Origin: Marivirga salinae
GTDB lineage: Bacteria > Bacteroidota > Bacteroidia > Cytophagales > Cyclobacteriaceae
DNA length: 64,000 bases
Assembly: GCF_030503855.1 (NCBI RefSeq)
Contig: NZ_CP129971.1
Location: 937,501 to 1,001,500, forward strand
Direction: 5' to 3'
Below the pieces are notes generated by a model, which was given only the letters and a program-made list of their open reading frames with translations, searched no databases and was not told the origin of the DNA. The translations under genes and the position numbers were made by a program. Shown piece by piece: positions 1-8,944 of the stretch (position 1 is its first letter; each line of letters starts with the position of its first letter).

Positions 1-1366
1 TTTTTTCACTGGGAAAGCAAAAAACAGAGCTGGAGCCATTCGTCAAGCAGTAATTTATGGGTTGTCTATTATTATAATTTATGTGGTTGCAGGAACTATT
101 ATAGCTGTAATCAACGGTCCTGAATTTGCCAATTGGCTGAGTACTCATTGGATTCCGAATGTATTCTTCTTTTTAGTATTCTTCATTTTTGCCTTATCAT
201 TTCTCGGGCTTTTTGAAATCAATTTGCCTTCAAGTTTTGTGAATAGAGTGGATGCCAAAGCTGATAAAGGAGGTTTAGGAGGCGTTTTCTTTATGGCTTT
301 TACTTTGGTTTTGGTTTCATTCAGTTGTACTGGTCCAATTGTAGGTAGTATTTTAGTAGAATCTGCTGGTGGAATGGTGATCAAACCACTTTTGGGCATG
401 TTTGCTTTCAGTTTAGCTTTTGCAATACCTTTTACCCTATTTGCTATTTTCCCAGAATGGTTAAATAGTTTACCGAAATCAGGCGGATGGTTAAATTCTG
501 TAAAAGTGGTTTTAGGGTTTTTAGAATTGGCTTTAGGTTTGAAATTTTTAAGCATAGCCGACCAAGTTTATCATTGGGGAATATTAGACAGAGATATCTA
601 TTTAGTGTTATGGATTGTCATTTTTGCAATGCTTGGGCTTTATTTATTGGGTAAACTGAGGTTACCAGGCGACAGCCCAATCGAAAAATTGTCTGTAGGA
701 AGGTTGATGTTGAGCTTAGTGACTTTCAGTTTTGTATTATATATGATTCCAGGCCTATTCGGTGCTCCATTAAAAGCACTTTCTGGTTATCTTCCACCTA
801 TGAGTTCTCATGATTTTGACCTCCCAACTCTTATTCGTGAAAATAGCGGAGGCTCAGGAGCCATTAGTTCTGAAGATCAATTATGTGAAGAACCAAAATA
901 TGGGGATATGCTACATTTTCCACATGGAATAAAGGGCTATTTCGATTATGAACAAGCTTTGGATTGTGCAAAAGAGCAAGGAAAACCTATTTTTGTTGAT
1001 TTCACTGGCCATGGTTGTGTAAACTGCCGTGAAATGGAAGCCAGAGTATGGTCAGATCCAAAAGTGCTGAGCAGATTAAAGAATGATTATGTGATGTTGG
1101 CATTATATGTAGATGAAAAAACAGAATTACCTGAGAATGATTGGTACACCAGCGAGTATGATGGAAAAGTGAAAAAATCAATAGGCAAACAAAATGCTGA
1201 TTTTCAGATTACACGTTTCAATAATAATGCGCAACCGTATTATGTCCTGTTGGATACTAATGGCGAATTATTGATTGAGCCAATCGCTTATGAAAGAAGT
1301 ATTAGCAAATTTGTGGATTTTCTAGATGAAGGAAAAGAAAAGTTCGAAGCTAAAAACAAGCCTTAA
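1..1366 (+). CDS. DsbD-type thiol:disulfide interchange protein (5' end outside the window)
   Basis: The frame is open from base 2, so the first part of the gene is missing; about 454 residues are visible. Hydrophobic segments fill roughly residues 20-290 and include FSCTGPI, the second membrane cysteine typical of the DsbD/CcdA electron-transfer domain. The first such cysteine should lie upstream of the window. A soluble linker leads to a thioredoxin-like domain at about 320-450 with a CVNC redox pair near residues 339-342. In this family electrons from cytosolic thioredoxin are passed across the inner membrane to reduce periplasmic disulfides, for example those in cytochrome c maturation. 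A ttg at base 62 is not the start, because conserved sequence continues upstream of it. The substrate cannot be told from sequence. Confidence 0.88.
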   Translation, partial: FFTGKAKNRAGAIRQAVIYGLSIIIIYVVAGTIIAVINGPEFANWLSTHWIPNVFFFLVFFIFALSFLGLFEINLPSSFVNRVDAKADKGGLGGVFFMAFTLVLVSFSCTGPIVGSILVESAGGMVIKPLLGMFAFSLAFAIPFTLFAIFPEWLNSLPKSGGWLNSVKVVLGFLELALGLKFLSIADQVYHWGILDRDIYLVLWIVIFAMLGLYLLGKLRLPGDSPIEKLSVGRLMLSLVTFSFVLYMIPGLFGAPLKALSGYLPPMSSHDFDLPTLIRENSGGSGAISSEDQLCEEPKYGDMLHFPHGIKGYFDYEQALDCAKEQGKPIFVDFTGHGCVNCREMEARVWSDPKVLSRLKNDYVMLALYVDEKTELPENDWYTSEYDGKVKKSIGKQNADFQITRFNNNAQPYYVLLDTNGELLIEPIAYERSISKFVDFLDEGKEKFEAKNKP

Positions 1367-1380
1367 TTAAAGAACTATCG

Positions 1381-1388
1381 TACCTTTG
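1381..1388 (+). promoter_or_regulatory. Bacteroidota -7 promoter element upstream of the ABC exporter
   Basis: TACCTTTG fits the TAnnTTTG consensus of the Bacteroidota housekeeping sigma factor and lies 38 bases before the start at 1427. I see no good -33 TTG at the usual spacing, so the call rests on the -7 element and its position. Confidence 0.5.
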
Positions 1389-1426
1389 CGGGGTTATAAT
1401 CATTTCAAAAGATATAGTAATTAAGA

Positions 1427-3223
1427 ATGGCAAAAAGAAGAAAAAGCGAACCGCTTAATGAGGAAGAGAAAAAGCCACTCAACAAAGAAAATTTTAAAAA
1501 GCTTACGGGAGTTTTTCAATTTATAAAGCCCTACAAAGGCTACTTTATAGCTGGGCTATTTTTCTTACTAATTTCCAGTACAACACTTTTAGCCTTGCCT
1601 TATGTAATGGGTAAAATTGTGGATGTTGCTCAAGGGAGGACTTCTGGAGTTTTTACTGGAATAAACAGAGTAGCTTTAATCTTAATCGGTATTTTGGCTG
1701 TCCAGAGTTTCTTTTCATTTTTTAGAGTTTATTTATTTGCTCAAGTAAGTGAAAGAGCAATGGCAGATGTACGTGCTAAGCTTTATACTAAATTGATGAG
1801 TTTACCCATGACCTTTTATGACAAGAGCAGAGTGGGTGAATTGGTCAGCAGAATAACATCTGATGTGTCCTTGCTACAAGATACTTTCTCTATCACTCTC
1901 GCAGAGTTTATTCGTCAGGTTTCCACTTTAATAATTGGGGCAGGTATTATATTTTACTTTACTCCAAAACTTGCTGCTTTCATGATTGCCACTTTTCCTG
2001 TGCTAGTAATAGCAGCCATGGTGTTTGGTAAATTTATTCGAAAACTATCAAAAAAGACGCAATCTGAGCTGGCTTCAGCTAACATTATTGTAGAGGAAAC
2101 TTTGCAATCAATTAACATAGTTAAAGCTTTTACTAGTGAATTACTAGAGGTAATGCGTTACAGAAAATCATTGGATAAAGTTGTAAAAGTAGCCTTGAAA
2201 TCCGCCACTTTTAGAGGGGCATTCATATCCTTCATCATATTTGCCATGTTTGGTGGCATAGTGGCAGTATTATGGTACGGAGCTACTTTAGTACAAGAAG
2301 GCACTATGACGGTTGGTGATTTATTAAGCTTTGTGCTATATACCACTTTCATCGGAGCGTCAATTGCAGGTTTAGGAGATTTGTATGGTCAAATTCAGAA
2401 GGCCATCGGAGCCTCAGAAAGAGTGATGGAAATATTGCAAGAGGAGGAAGAGTTTAAAATAGAAGAGAAAGAGAAAATACATTTACAAGGAGCAATCCAG
2501 TTTGAAGATGTTAAATTTTCTTATCCTACTCGTAAAGATGTACAGGTATTAAAAGGCTTGAATTTAACTGTAGGCGCTGGAGAGAAAGTAGCTCTGGTAG
2601 GACACAGTGGAGCTGGAAAATCAACTATTATTCAATTGTTGATGCGCTTTTATCCTTTAGCTTCTGGTCAAATTAAGGTAGATGATCAGAATATTGAATC
2701 TTTGTCCATTACTGGCTACAGACAAAATATAGGGATCGTGCCGCAAGAAATCATATTATTTGGGGGTTCTATCCGTGAAAACATCGCCTATGGAAAACCT
2801 AATGCATCGGATGAAGAAATTATAGCTGCTGCAGAAAAAGCTAATGCTTGGCTGTTTATAAAGGATTTTCCAGAAGGATTGGATACTTTAGTGGGGGAAA
2901 GAGGCGTTAAATTATCTGGAGGCCAAAGACAAAGAATAGCCATTGCTCGAGCTATTTTGAAGGATCCTAAAATTTTAATTTTGGATGAAGCCACTTCCTC
3001 ACTAGATGCAGAATCCGAGAACTTAGTTCAACAAGCCTTAGATGAGCTCATGAAAGACCGAACCACTATAATTATTGCACATCGATTGGCTACTATCCGT
3101 AAAGTAGATAAAATTTTTGTGTTAAAAGAAGGGCAAATTTCTGAGCAAGGCTCACACCAAGAACTTCTAGAATCAGAAAATGGAACATACAGTAACTTGG
3201 TGAAACTCCAATTACAAGACTAA
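1427..3223 (+). CDS. MsbA-like ABC exporter, fused permease and ATPase
   Basis: This 598-residue protein is a half-transporter with six predicted membrane segments (about 40-320) followed by an ATPase domain. The ATPase shows Walker A GHSGAGKST (about 391-399), signature LSGGQRQR (about 496), Walker B ILILDEATSSLD (about 515-526) and an AHR switch histidine (about 552). Such proteins homodimerise in the inner membrane and export lipids or drugs. The next gene, 7 bases downstream, is an LpxL-type acyltransferase, so flipping of lipid A is the likeliest role; that is inference. The ATG is preceded by a -7 promoter element and no Shine-Dalgarno, as is usual for the phylum. A general multidrug exporter is the alternative. 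Confidence 0.9.
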   Translation: MAKRRKSEPLNEEEKKPLNKENFKKLTGVFQFIKPYKGYFIAGLFFLLISSTTLLALPYVMGKIVDVAQGRTSGVFTGINRVALILIGILAVQSFFSFFRVYLFAQVSERAMADVRAKLYTKLMSLPMTFYDKSRVGELVSRITSDVSLLQDTFSITLAEFIRQVSTLIIGAGIIFYFTPKLAAFMIATFPVLVIAAMVFGKFIRKLSKKTQSELASANIIVEETLQSINIVKAFTSELLEVMRYRKSLDKVVKVALKSATFRGAFISFIIFAMFGGIVAVLWYGATLVQEGTMTVGDLLSFVLYTTFIGASIAGLGDLYGQIQKAIGASERVMEILQEEEEFKIEEKEKIHLQGAIQFEDVKFSYPTRKDVQVLKGLNLTVGAGEKVALVGHSGAGKSTIIQLLMRFYPLASGQIKVDDQNIESLSITGYRQNIGIVPQEIILFGGSIRENIAYGKPNASDEEIIAAAEKANAWLFIKDFPEGLDTLVGERGVKLSGGQRQRIAIARAILKDPKILILDEATSSLDAESENLVQQALDELMKDRTTIIIAHRLATIRKVDKIFVLKEGQISEQGSHQELLESENGTYSNLVKLQLQD

Positions 3224-3230
3224 TTTAATT

Positions 3231-4142
3231 ATGAAGTTTAAATACTATTTTTTAAAAGCTGTTTTCTGGCTGTTGAGTAAAATTCCGTTTTGGTTTTATC
3301 ACGGACTTTCTACTTTGATTGGATTTTTATTTATAAAAACTAAAATCTATCGATACAAAGTGGTGATGGACAATTTGAGGAAATCTTTCCCTGACAAATC
3401 AGAAAAGGAAATCCAGAAAATTGCCAATAAATTCTATTACCATTTTGTGGATTTATTGATTGAAAGCATTAAAGCGTTTAGCTTTTCAAAAAAGACTATT
3501 AAAAAGCGATATAAAATCAATACCAGTCCTGAAGTTCAAAAACTATTGGACGAAAAACGGGATCTTGCTATAATTCTTCCGCATTATGGCAATTGGGAAT
3601 GGTCGGCACAAGGTTTTAATTTTATGACGGAACGAAATCAACCTTTTGGTTTAGCAATTTATAGACCTCTAAAAAACAAGTTGATGGATACGCTTATGAA
3701 AGAAAATAGGACTCGCTTTGCCGGAAGCAAGATGATAGCAAAAAGTGATGCTTTTAAGGAAATTACAAGACATAAGGATGAACATATCATTGTTGGCTTT
3801 GCTGCAGATCAATCTCCTGGCAATTCATATAATGCCTATTGGATGGAATTTCTTGGAAGAGAAACAGGTGTGTTTTTTGGGGTAGAAAAATTTAGCAAGC
3901 AATTTAACCTAGCGCCTGTATACGCACATGTTAAAAAAGTAGCCCGTTCGCGATATGAAATTGATTTTGAATTAATTAATGAAGAGCCAAATGAAACGCC
4001 ATATGGCTACATCACTGAAAAACATATGAAATTATTAGAGGCTGATATCCACAAAAAACCTCATTTATGGCTCTGGACACATAAAAGATGGAAACATAGC
4101 AAACCCCTTGATTATGAGCAAAAAAGACCTCAAAAGCAATAA
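3231..4142 (+). CDS. LpxL/HtrB-type lysophospholipid (lipid A) acyltransferase
   Basis: The 303-residue protein begins with a hydrophobic anchor (about 5-35) and contains HYGNWE near residue 119, the HX4(D/E) catalytic motif of lipid A late acyltransferases. Members transfer an acyl chain from acyl-ACP to a lipid A precursor at the cytoplasmic face of the inner membrane. Its length is typical for LpxL/LpxM. It starts 7 bases after the MsbA-like exporter and is very likely co-transcribed with it, giving an acylation-and-export pair. Chain specificity and the exact acceptor, including ornithine or other aminolipids known from this phylum, cannot be read from sequence. Confidence 0.87.
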   Translation: MKFKYYFLKAVFWLLSKIPFWFYHGLSTLIGFLFIKTKIYRYKVVMDNLRKSFPDKSEKEIQKIANKFYYHFVDLLIESIKAFSFSKKTIKKRYKINTSPEVQKLLDEKRDLAIILPHYGNWEWSAQGFNFMTERNQPFGLAIYRPLKNKLMDTLMKENRTRFAGSKMIAKSDAFKEITRHKDEHIIVGFAADQSPGNSYNAYWMEFLGRETGVFFGVEKFSKQFNLAPVYAHVKKVARSRYEIDFELINEEPNETPYGYITEKHMKLLEADIHKKPHLWLWTHKRWKHSKPLDYEQKRPQKQ

Positions 4143-4169
4143 GAAGACCTTAATATAAAAAATGAAATG

Positions 4170-4194
4170 AGCATTTTTCAGTAAATAAAATGCT
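4170..4194 (+). terminator. Weak AT-rich hairpin between the acyltransferase and LOG genes
   Basis: Eight-base arms AGCATTTT and AAAATGCT enclose a nine-base loop. The stem is AT-rich and has no clear T-run after it, so it may be only a weak transcript end or have no function. Confidence 0.25.
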
Positions 4195-4220
4195 AAATTA
4201 ACCTTAAACATAAAATTAAA

Positions 4221-4952
4221 ATGAGCGAATCAAACAACGAAGATAAATTAGAATTAAATAAAATAAGGAAGGCTTTTAAAGATAGAGATTGGAATGAAAT
4301 CAAGAGCTCGGATTCTTGGGCAATTTTCAAAATCATGTCTGAGTTTGTAGATGGTTTTGAAAAATTATCGAAAATTGGACCTTGCGTTTCTGTTTTTGGA
4401 TCGGCTAGAACTAAGCCCGATCATAAATATTATAAAATTGCAGAAGAAGTAGCTGCTAAACTAGTGCGCCACGGATATGGAGTAATTACTGGTGGTGGTC
4501 CTGGAATAATGGAAGCTGGTAATAAAGGAGCGAAAAGTGAGAATGGAAAATCAGTAGGATTAAACATAGTGCTTCCTTTTGAGCAATTCAACAATATTTA
4601 TATTGACCCTGACAAATTAATCACTTTTGATTACTTCTTTGTGAGAAAAGTAATGTTCGTGAAATATGCTCAAGGCTTTGTAGTGATGCCGGGTGGTTTC
4701 GGCACTATGGACGAACTTTTCGAGGCATTAACGCTTATTCAAACCCATAAAATTGGGCGTTTCCCAATCGTTTTAGTAGGCAAGAAGTTCTGGTCTGGAT
4801 TAATTGATTGGATTAAAGACACACTTATTGAAGCTGAAAATAATGTGAGTGCAGAAGACATGGATTTATTCACGGTTGTGGATACTCCTACCGAAGCAGT
4901 TAAAGTAATAGATAATTTCTATTCCCAATTTATGCTTTCTCCAAACTTCTAA
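4221..4952 (+). CDS. LOG-family nucleotide phosphoribohydrolase
   Basis: The 243-residue protein has the Rossmann-type fold signatures of the LOG (lonely guy, TIGR00730) family: GGGPGIMEAGNKGA near residues 90-103 and PGGFGTMDE near 156-164, which form the phosphoribosyl-binding and catalytic site. Characterised members release free base from nucleoside 5'-monophosphates, for example cytokinin ribotides in plants and AMP or other nucleotides in bacteria. The first 45 residues are charged and look like an added helical segment. Cytosolic. The physiological substrate here is unknown. It lies between envelope genes, and no functional link is evident. Confidence 0.88.
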   Translation: MSESNNEDKLELNKIRKAFKDRDWNEIKSSDSWAIFKIMSEFVDGFEKLSKIGPCVSVFGSARTKPDHKYYKIAEEVAAKLVRHGYGVITGGGPGIMEAGNKGAKSENGKSVGLNIVLPFEQFNNIYIDPDKLITFDYFFVRKVMFVKYAQGFVVMPGGFGTMDELFEALTLIQTHKIGRFPIVLVGKKFWSGLIDWIKDTLIEAENNVSAEDMDLFTVVDTPTEAVKVIDNFYSQFMLSPNF

Positions 4953-4976
4953 AGCTAATAGTAGTTAACATTTTAT

Positions 4977-5900
4977 ATGACAGACGGCAAATTTGCATTA
5001 TACATTTCAATAGCATCATTAGTTACATTTTTAATTGTGGCCATTTATGGGAACCAAAATCGGGTGGAAACACATAAACCGGTATTGGAACCCAGTGCTC
5101 CAATAAGCTTCACAAATGCCAAAACTATTCCTATACCTGAGCGAATTGATTTAGCAGGAGAAAAAGTGCCACTTGAAATAGCAGATGTAAAAGAGCGTTT
5201 GGATAAGGAATTACATATTAATTCTTATTGGCATAATAATACTATATTTTTATTTAAAAGAGCTAGTCGTTGGTTTCCAGTCATTGAACCTATTTTAGAA
5301 AAAAATGGAATTCCAAATGATTTTAAATATCTAGCATTGATCGAAAGTGGTCTAGAAAATGTAGACAGTTATGCTGGTGCGGCAGGTTTCTGGCAAATCT
5401 TGAAAAGTACCGGCAGAGAATATGGCTTAGAAATCAATAGAGATGTGGATGAACGATATCATCCGGTATTATCTACAGAAGCAGCCTGTAAATATTTAAA
5501 TAGGTCTTATGATAAATTTGGAAATTGGACTTTAGTGGCGGCATCTTATAACAGAGGTATGAGAGGAATGCAAAATGCATTAGATCATCAACAAGTAGAT
5601 AACTATTATGATTTAAAGCTGAATGATGAGACCTCTAGATATGTCTTTAGAATATTAGCTATAAAGCAAATTTTTGAAAGCCCTGAAGATTATGGATTAA
5701 ATATTGATCAAGAACATTTATATAAACCCTATACTTATCGTTATGATACTGTTCGCAATTCAACTGATTGGGTGGAATATGCTAAAGAGCAAAAAACCAC
5801 CTATAAAACCCTAAGAATTTATAATCCTTGGATTCAAGATGAGGATATCAGAGTTGGGAGAAATGAATACTATGTAATGAGTTTACCTGATAGGGATTAA
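4977..5900 (+). CDS. Membrane-anchored lytic murein transglycosylase (SLT domain)
   Basis: The 307-residue protein starts with one membrane segment (about 7-24), then a lysozyme-like SLT domain. ALIESGL near residues 119-125 supplies the catalytic glutamate, AAGFWQI follows, and AASYNRGM near 190-197 matches the third conserved SLT motif. These enzymes cleave the glycan strands of peptidoglycan with formation of 1,6-anhydro ends. It is shorter than E. coli MltD and shows no recognisable LysM repeat. Its stop codon overlaps by three bases the stop of the convergent barrel protein gene. Confidence 0.9.
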   Translation: MTDGKFALYISIASLVTFLIVAIYGNQNRVETHKPVLEPSAPISFTNAKTIPIPERIDLAGEKVPLEIADVKERLDKELHINSYWHNNTIFLFKRASRWFPVIEPILEKNGIPNDFKYLALIESGLENVDSYAGAAGFWQILKSTGREYGLEINRDVDERYHPVLSTEAACKYLNRSYDKFGNWTLVAASYNRGMRGMQNALDHQQVDNYYDLKLNDETSRYVFRILAIKQIFESPEDYGLNIDQEHLYKPYTYRYDTVRNSTDWVEYAKEQKTTYKTLRIYNPWIQDEDIRVGRNEYYVMSLPDRD

Positions 5901-6523
5901 AAAATTACACCTATTTCAAGAGCCACAAAATCATTTCTTAAACTAAAATTATCTTCATAAATATTTTCTTTAATCACATCTAGTAAGCCTCTTTGGTAAA
6001 CGAGCCCTCCAAATATTTTGGTGTTTATTCCTATGCCATATTCTAAACCTACCGCTAATAATGAGTTCAAATCAATAAACCTAAAACTTTTAACAATGTT
6101 CTCTGGCTCTCCTTCACTATTCGTCATAAAATCAATCGTTCCTCCGAACTGGAAATAAATTTTCTTGTCCAATCCTATTTCTTCTGTAAAAAGCTTTAAT
6201 GTAATCGGAACTTGTAAGTACTGAGGGCTATAATCTTCAATCTTTCTTTGAGTTGTTGCGGATGAATCAGCAGAAAAAGCAGATCTTTTTGAGGTGAATA
6301 TTATTCCTGTACTGAAATAATGATTTTCTTTAAACTCAATATCAAATACTGGCCCTAACTGAAAACGTAAACCCACGCCCTCCGTATTGAAATCAACATT
6401 ATCTACTTCTGAGTCTATTCTATTGAAAGAAATATTGGGTGCGGCTTTAAATCCAAATCTAACTTGTGCCTCAGTTATGTAAACTGAAAACAATAATATG
6501 ACAGAAAAGAGTAATTTTTTCAT
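5897..6523 (-). CDS. Small outer-membrane beta-barrel protein (PorT/OmpA-like fold)
   Basis: The 208-residue precursor has a clear signal peptide ending TEAQ, with glutamine as the likely first mature residue. The rest alternates hydrophobic and polar residues, with many glycines and aromatics and a C-terminal strand ending in I-F, as expected for an eight- to ten-stranded barrel. It resembles the broad Bacteroidota family annotated as porin family or PorT family. True PorT is a type IX secretion factor, but this broad family is much larger, so no T9SS role is claimed. It is divergent from gldB. A TAnnTTTG element stands 24 bases before its start. Confidence 0.75.
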   Translation of the reverse strand: MKKLLFSVILLFSVYITEAQVRFGFKAAPNISFNRIDSEVDNVDFNTEGVGLRFQLGPVFDIEFKENHYFSTGIIFTSKRSAFSADSSATTQRKIEDYSPQYLQVPITLKLFTEEIGLDKKIYFQFGGTIDFMTNSEGEPENIVKSFRFIDLNSLLAVGLEYGIGINTKIFGGLVYQRGLLDVIKENIYEDNFSLRNDFVALEIGVIF

Positions 6524-6547
6524 TTATTTTGGGTTTTAGAATAAGTA

Positions 6548-6555
6548 CAAATATA
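6548..6555 (-). promoter_or_regulatory. -7 promoter element of the barrel protein gene
   Basis: On the minus strand this reads TATATTTG, a full match to TAnnTTTG, ending 24 bases before the start at 6523. It would give a short leader of about 18 bases. Confidence 0.45.
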
Positions 6556-6566
6556 ATCAACGACTT

Positions 6567-7580
6567 ATGCAAAGTAATAGATGTAAGATATTATCTTTTT
6601 TTATCTTCTTGTTTGTTTTTTCCGCATGCTCTGATCAAGAGAAATATTGCGAAGAAGCTCCTAATGTTAATAATATTAAAATAAATATCCCACTAAATGA
6701 CTTAACAGATGATATGGTGGGCTTAAGAAGTCAAGAAGAAGCAATTCAATTCATTCAAGAGCATCCTTTCGTAGCAGATTATTTTTTTGAAAGAAGAAGA
6801 TATGGAGCAGATTCAATTGTTGCTAAGAACATGATCAACATTTTTTCTAACCCTGCTTATAAAGACACACTTTATCAACAAGTAAGAAACACATTTGGAG
6901 ACTTTACCAACTTACAAGCTGATTTTGAAAGTGCTTTTAAATATTATAAGCATTATTACCCTGATGTAACTACACCAGAATTAGAAATTGTTTTAGCTGG
7001 TCTACAGAAAGATCTTTTTGTATCGGATAGCATGGTTAGCATAGCAGCAGATTATTTTTTGGGGCCTGATGCTGCTTATGTACCTAATGGAGTTCCTGAC
7101 TATATTTTGATGCGTTATGAAAAGGAATATATAGTTCCGATGACTATGCTTTTGCTTACCCAAAAGCAAAATAAAACAGATCAAAGCGATCAAAGCCTAC
7201 TAGCCGATATGATCTTTTACGGGAAATCTTATTACATGACCAAGATGACAATTCCATGTACACCAGACTCCTTAATAATAGGATATACCGCTAAAGAAAT
7301 GGAAGACATCAATAAGAATGAACATATCATTTGGGCAAACTTTTTGGAAAATGACTTACTCTATGAAACTAGTCATTTCATGAAGAATAAATTCATAGGA
7401 GAAAGACCTAAAACATTTGAAATAAGTCAACAATGCCCTGGTAGAATAGGAATATGGGTAGGTTGGCAGATCGTAAAATCTTATATGGAAAATAACCCAG
7501 AAGTAAGCCTTCAAGAGCTAATGGAAAATACAAAAGCCCAACAAATCTTCAGTCAGTCAAAATATAAGCCAAAAGGTTAA
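6567..7580 (+). CDS. gldB: Gliding motility lipoprotein GldB
   Basis: The 337-residue protein has a lipoprotein signal with the lipid-attachment cysteine at residue 21 (FVFSAC). Its body matches the GldB family: HPFVADYFFERR near the N-terminus, LFVSDSMV in the centre, a PNGVPDYI segment, and the C-terminal PGRIGIWVGWQIVKSYM block. GldB is required for gliding in Flavobacterium johnsoniae and is found in gliding and T9SS-bearing Bacteroidota; its biochemical role is unresolved. Its presence fits the two T9SS-sorted proteins elsewhere in the window. No other gld gene adjoins it. Confidence 0.88.
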   Translation: MQSNRCKILSFFIFLFVFSACSDQEKYCEEAPNVNNIKINIPLNDLTDDMVGLRSQEEAIQFIQEHPFVADYFFERRRYGADSIVAKNMINIFSNPAYKDTLYQQVRNTFGDFTNLQADFESAFKYYKHYYPDVTTPELEIVLAGLQKDLFVSDSMVSIAADYFLGPDAAYVPNGVPDYILMRYEKEYIVPMTMLLLTQKQNKTDQSDQSLLADMIFYGKSYYMTKMTIPCTPDSLIIGYTAKEMEDINKNEHIIWANFLENDLLYETSHFMKNKFIGERPKTFEISQQCPGRIGIWVGWQIVKSYMENNPEVSLQELMENTKAQQIFSQSKYKPKG

Positions 7581-7690
7581 GTTTTAATCTTAGGAAGTAA
7601 GTAAATAATCGAAAAATACAATTTCTGTATTCCTTTTGTAGAATTAATTAGCTAATTTATAAGCAATTACAAAAAGCTAAATTCTATATT

Positions 7691-8944
7691 ATGAATCCTG
7701 CAGAAAAAGGTTGGCTTAAAGAATATATAAAATTTAGGGGTCCACACCCTATAGATTTAGATCAATATCATATTAAGGATCAGGATAGTCTACTTTACAA
7801 GATTGTTCAGCCCACAGGATTAATTTATGGCCACCCTATTCATGCTCCAGGCATAAGGCATCCAAAAGAGCAAAGATGGAATAGCTTGGGTAAAATGAAG
7901 ATTGTGCTGTTAGAAAGTTTTTTACACAGTGCCAGTTTGAAACAAAACAATTTACCTGAAACTGAAAATGATTGGCAGGATTTCTATTTGGAAACCAGCC
8001 AATCAATTGGTCAGTTTTATTCTGTTTTAGACCCTCAAATAACGAAAAAAAAGCTATTCATATTTAGTAAGCCAAAGATTGAAGACTCTCGTTTCACAGA
8101 GCAAATTCTGCATAGAAGGTTGTTTCTAAAATCACGATGGGACAATTTCTGGGCTAGTCTTTTTCAAAATAGTCTTCTTTTTCTGGATACCTATTATTTT
8201 GGTGAATGGCGTGCTGGCAAATTTCATAATATGAAATGGCATAAAGACTCGATGAAAATGCTGTTATTAAAAGTAATTGCTTCGGCTGCTCATGCCAATC
8301 AAATTATTGAAAGAGAAGAGCGCAATATGTTTTTCACTTTCCTTAGCTCTTCAAATCTATCTAAATCACAAAGTAAAATAGCTAAAGAAGCTTTTCGAGA
8401 TGGGATCACTTTAGAACAAATAGATCTAAGACAAGCTGACACCTGGCTTTTGAAAAAGTACGTTTTAGAGCTTGCAATTTTGATGATCTGGGCCGACAAA
8501 GTTGTAAGCGTGGAAGAACGAGCCTTTTTAAATCAATTAGCAACGCGTTTAGGTTTTTCTGAAGAAGAACTTGATATAAGTTTAATTGCAATTGAGTCTT
8601 TTGTAATAGAAAATTGGAAAGAAGTTTATTTTCTTCAAAGTAAGCATTCTTTTAAGGTAATTAGTGAAACCATCATTCAACGGATAACTTTTGTATTAAA
8701 AAAACATAAAGAAAGCATAAGCCAAGAAATCAAAGAAAGTAAGGAGTTGTGGTATTTGTTTGAAAAATCTAAAACACAGCCTTTAAATGAGGAGGAAAAA
8801 GAAATAATGAGAGTTCAATTGATAGATATTCTTAAGTCAATTCCAGCTTTTGTAATAATAGCTTTACCCGGATCATTTTTAACACTACCTCTATTGTTAA
8901 AAGTCTTGCCAAAAAGTGTATTTCCGTCTGGATTTCAATATTAA
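7691..8944 (+). CDS. TerB-like plus LETM1-like protein (LETM1-related biofilm-associated type)
   Basis: The 417-residue protein has three parts: an N-terminal region of unknown type (1-170), a central acidic helical section (about 180-300) resembling TerB tellurite-resistance domains with LxxxxxADxxxxxEE patterns, and a C-terminal stretch (about 360-417). In the last part, IPAFVIIALPGSFLTLPL and a final LPKSVFPSGF resemble the membrane segment and motif of LETM1. In eukaryotes LETM1 acts in mitochondrial cation exchange; the role of bacterial versions is not known. It converges on a TerC-family transporter gene with overlapping stop codons, which suggests a shared metal or envelope-stress theme. 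That link is inference. Confidence 0.72.
   Translation: MNPAEKGWLKEYIKFRGPHPIDLDQYHIKDQDSLLYKIVQPTGLIYGHPIHAPGIRHPKEQRWNSLGKMKIVLLESFLHSASLKQNNLPETENDWQDFYLETSQSIGQFYSVLDPQITKKKLFIFSKPKIEDSRFTEQILHRRLFLKSRWDNFWASLFQNSLLFLDTYYFGEWRAGKFHNMKWHKDSMKMLLLKVIASAAHANQIIEREERNMFFTFLSSSNLSKSQSKIAKEAFRDGITLEQIDLRQADTWLLKKYVLELAILMIWADKVVSVEERAFLNQLATRLGFSEEELDISLIAIESFVIENWKEVYFLQSKHSFKVISETIIQRITFVLKKHKESISQEIKESKELWYLFEKSKTQPLNEEEKEIMRVQLIDILKSIPAFVIIALPGSFLTLPLLLKVLPKSVFPSGFQY

Noticed and set aside
145..555. 136-codon minus-strand frame
   Set aside because: It is antisense to the membrane part of the DsbD-type gene, which has clear conserved motifs on the plus strand.
5897..6523. Calling the barrel protein PorT, a T9SS component
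   Set aside because: The broad PorT-like barrel family is much larger than true PorT, and no T9SS core gene adjoins it; nearness to gldB alone is not enough.
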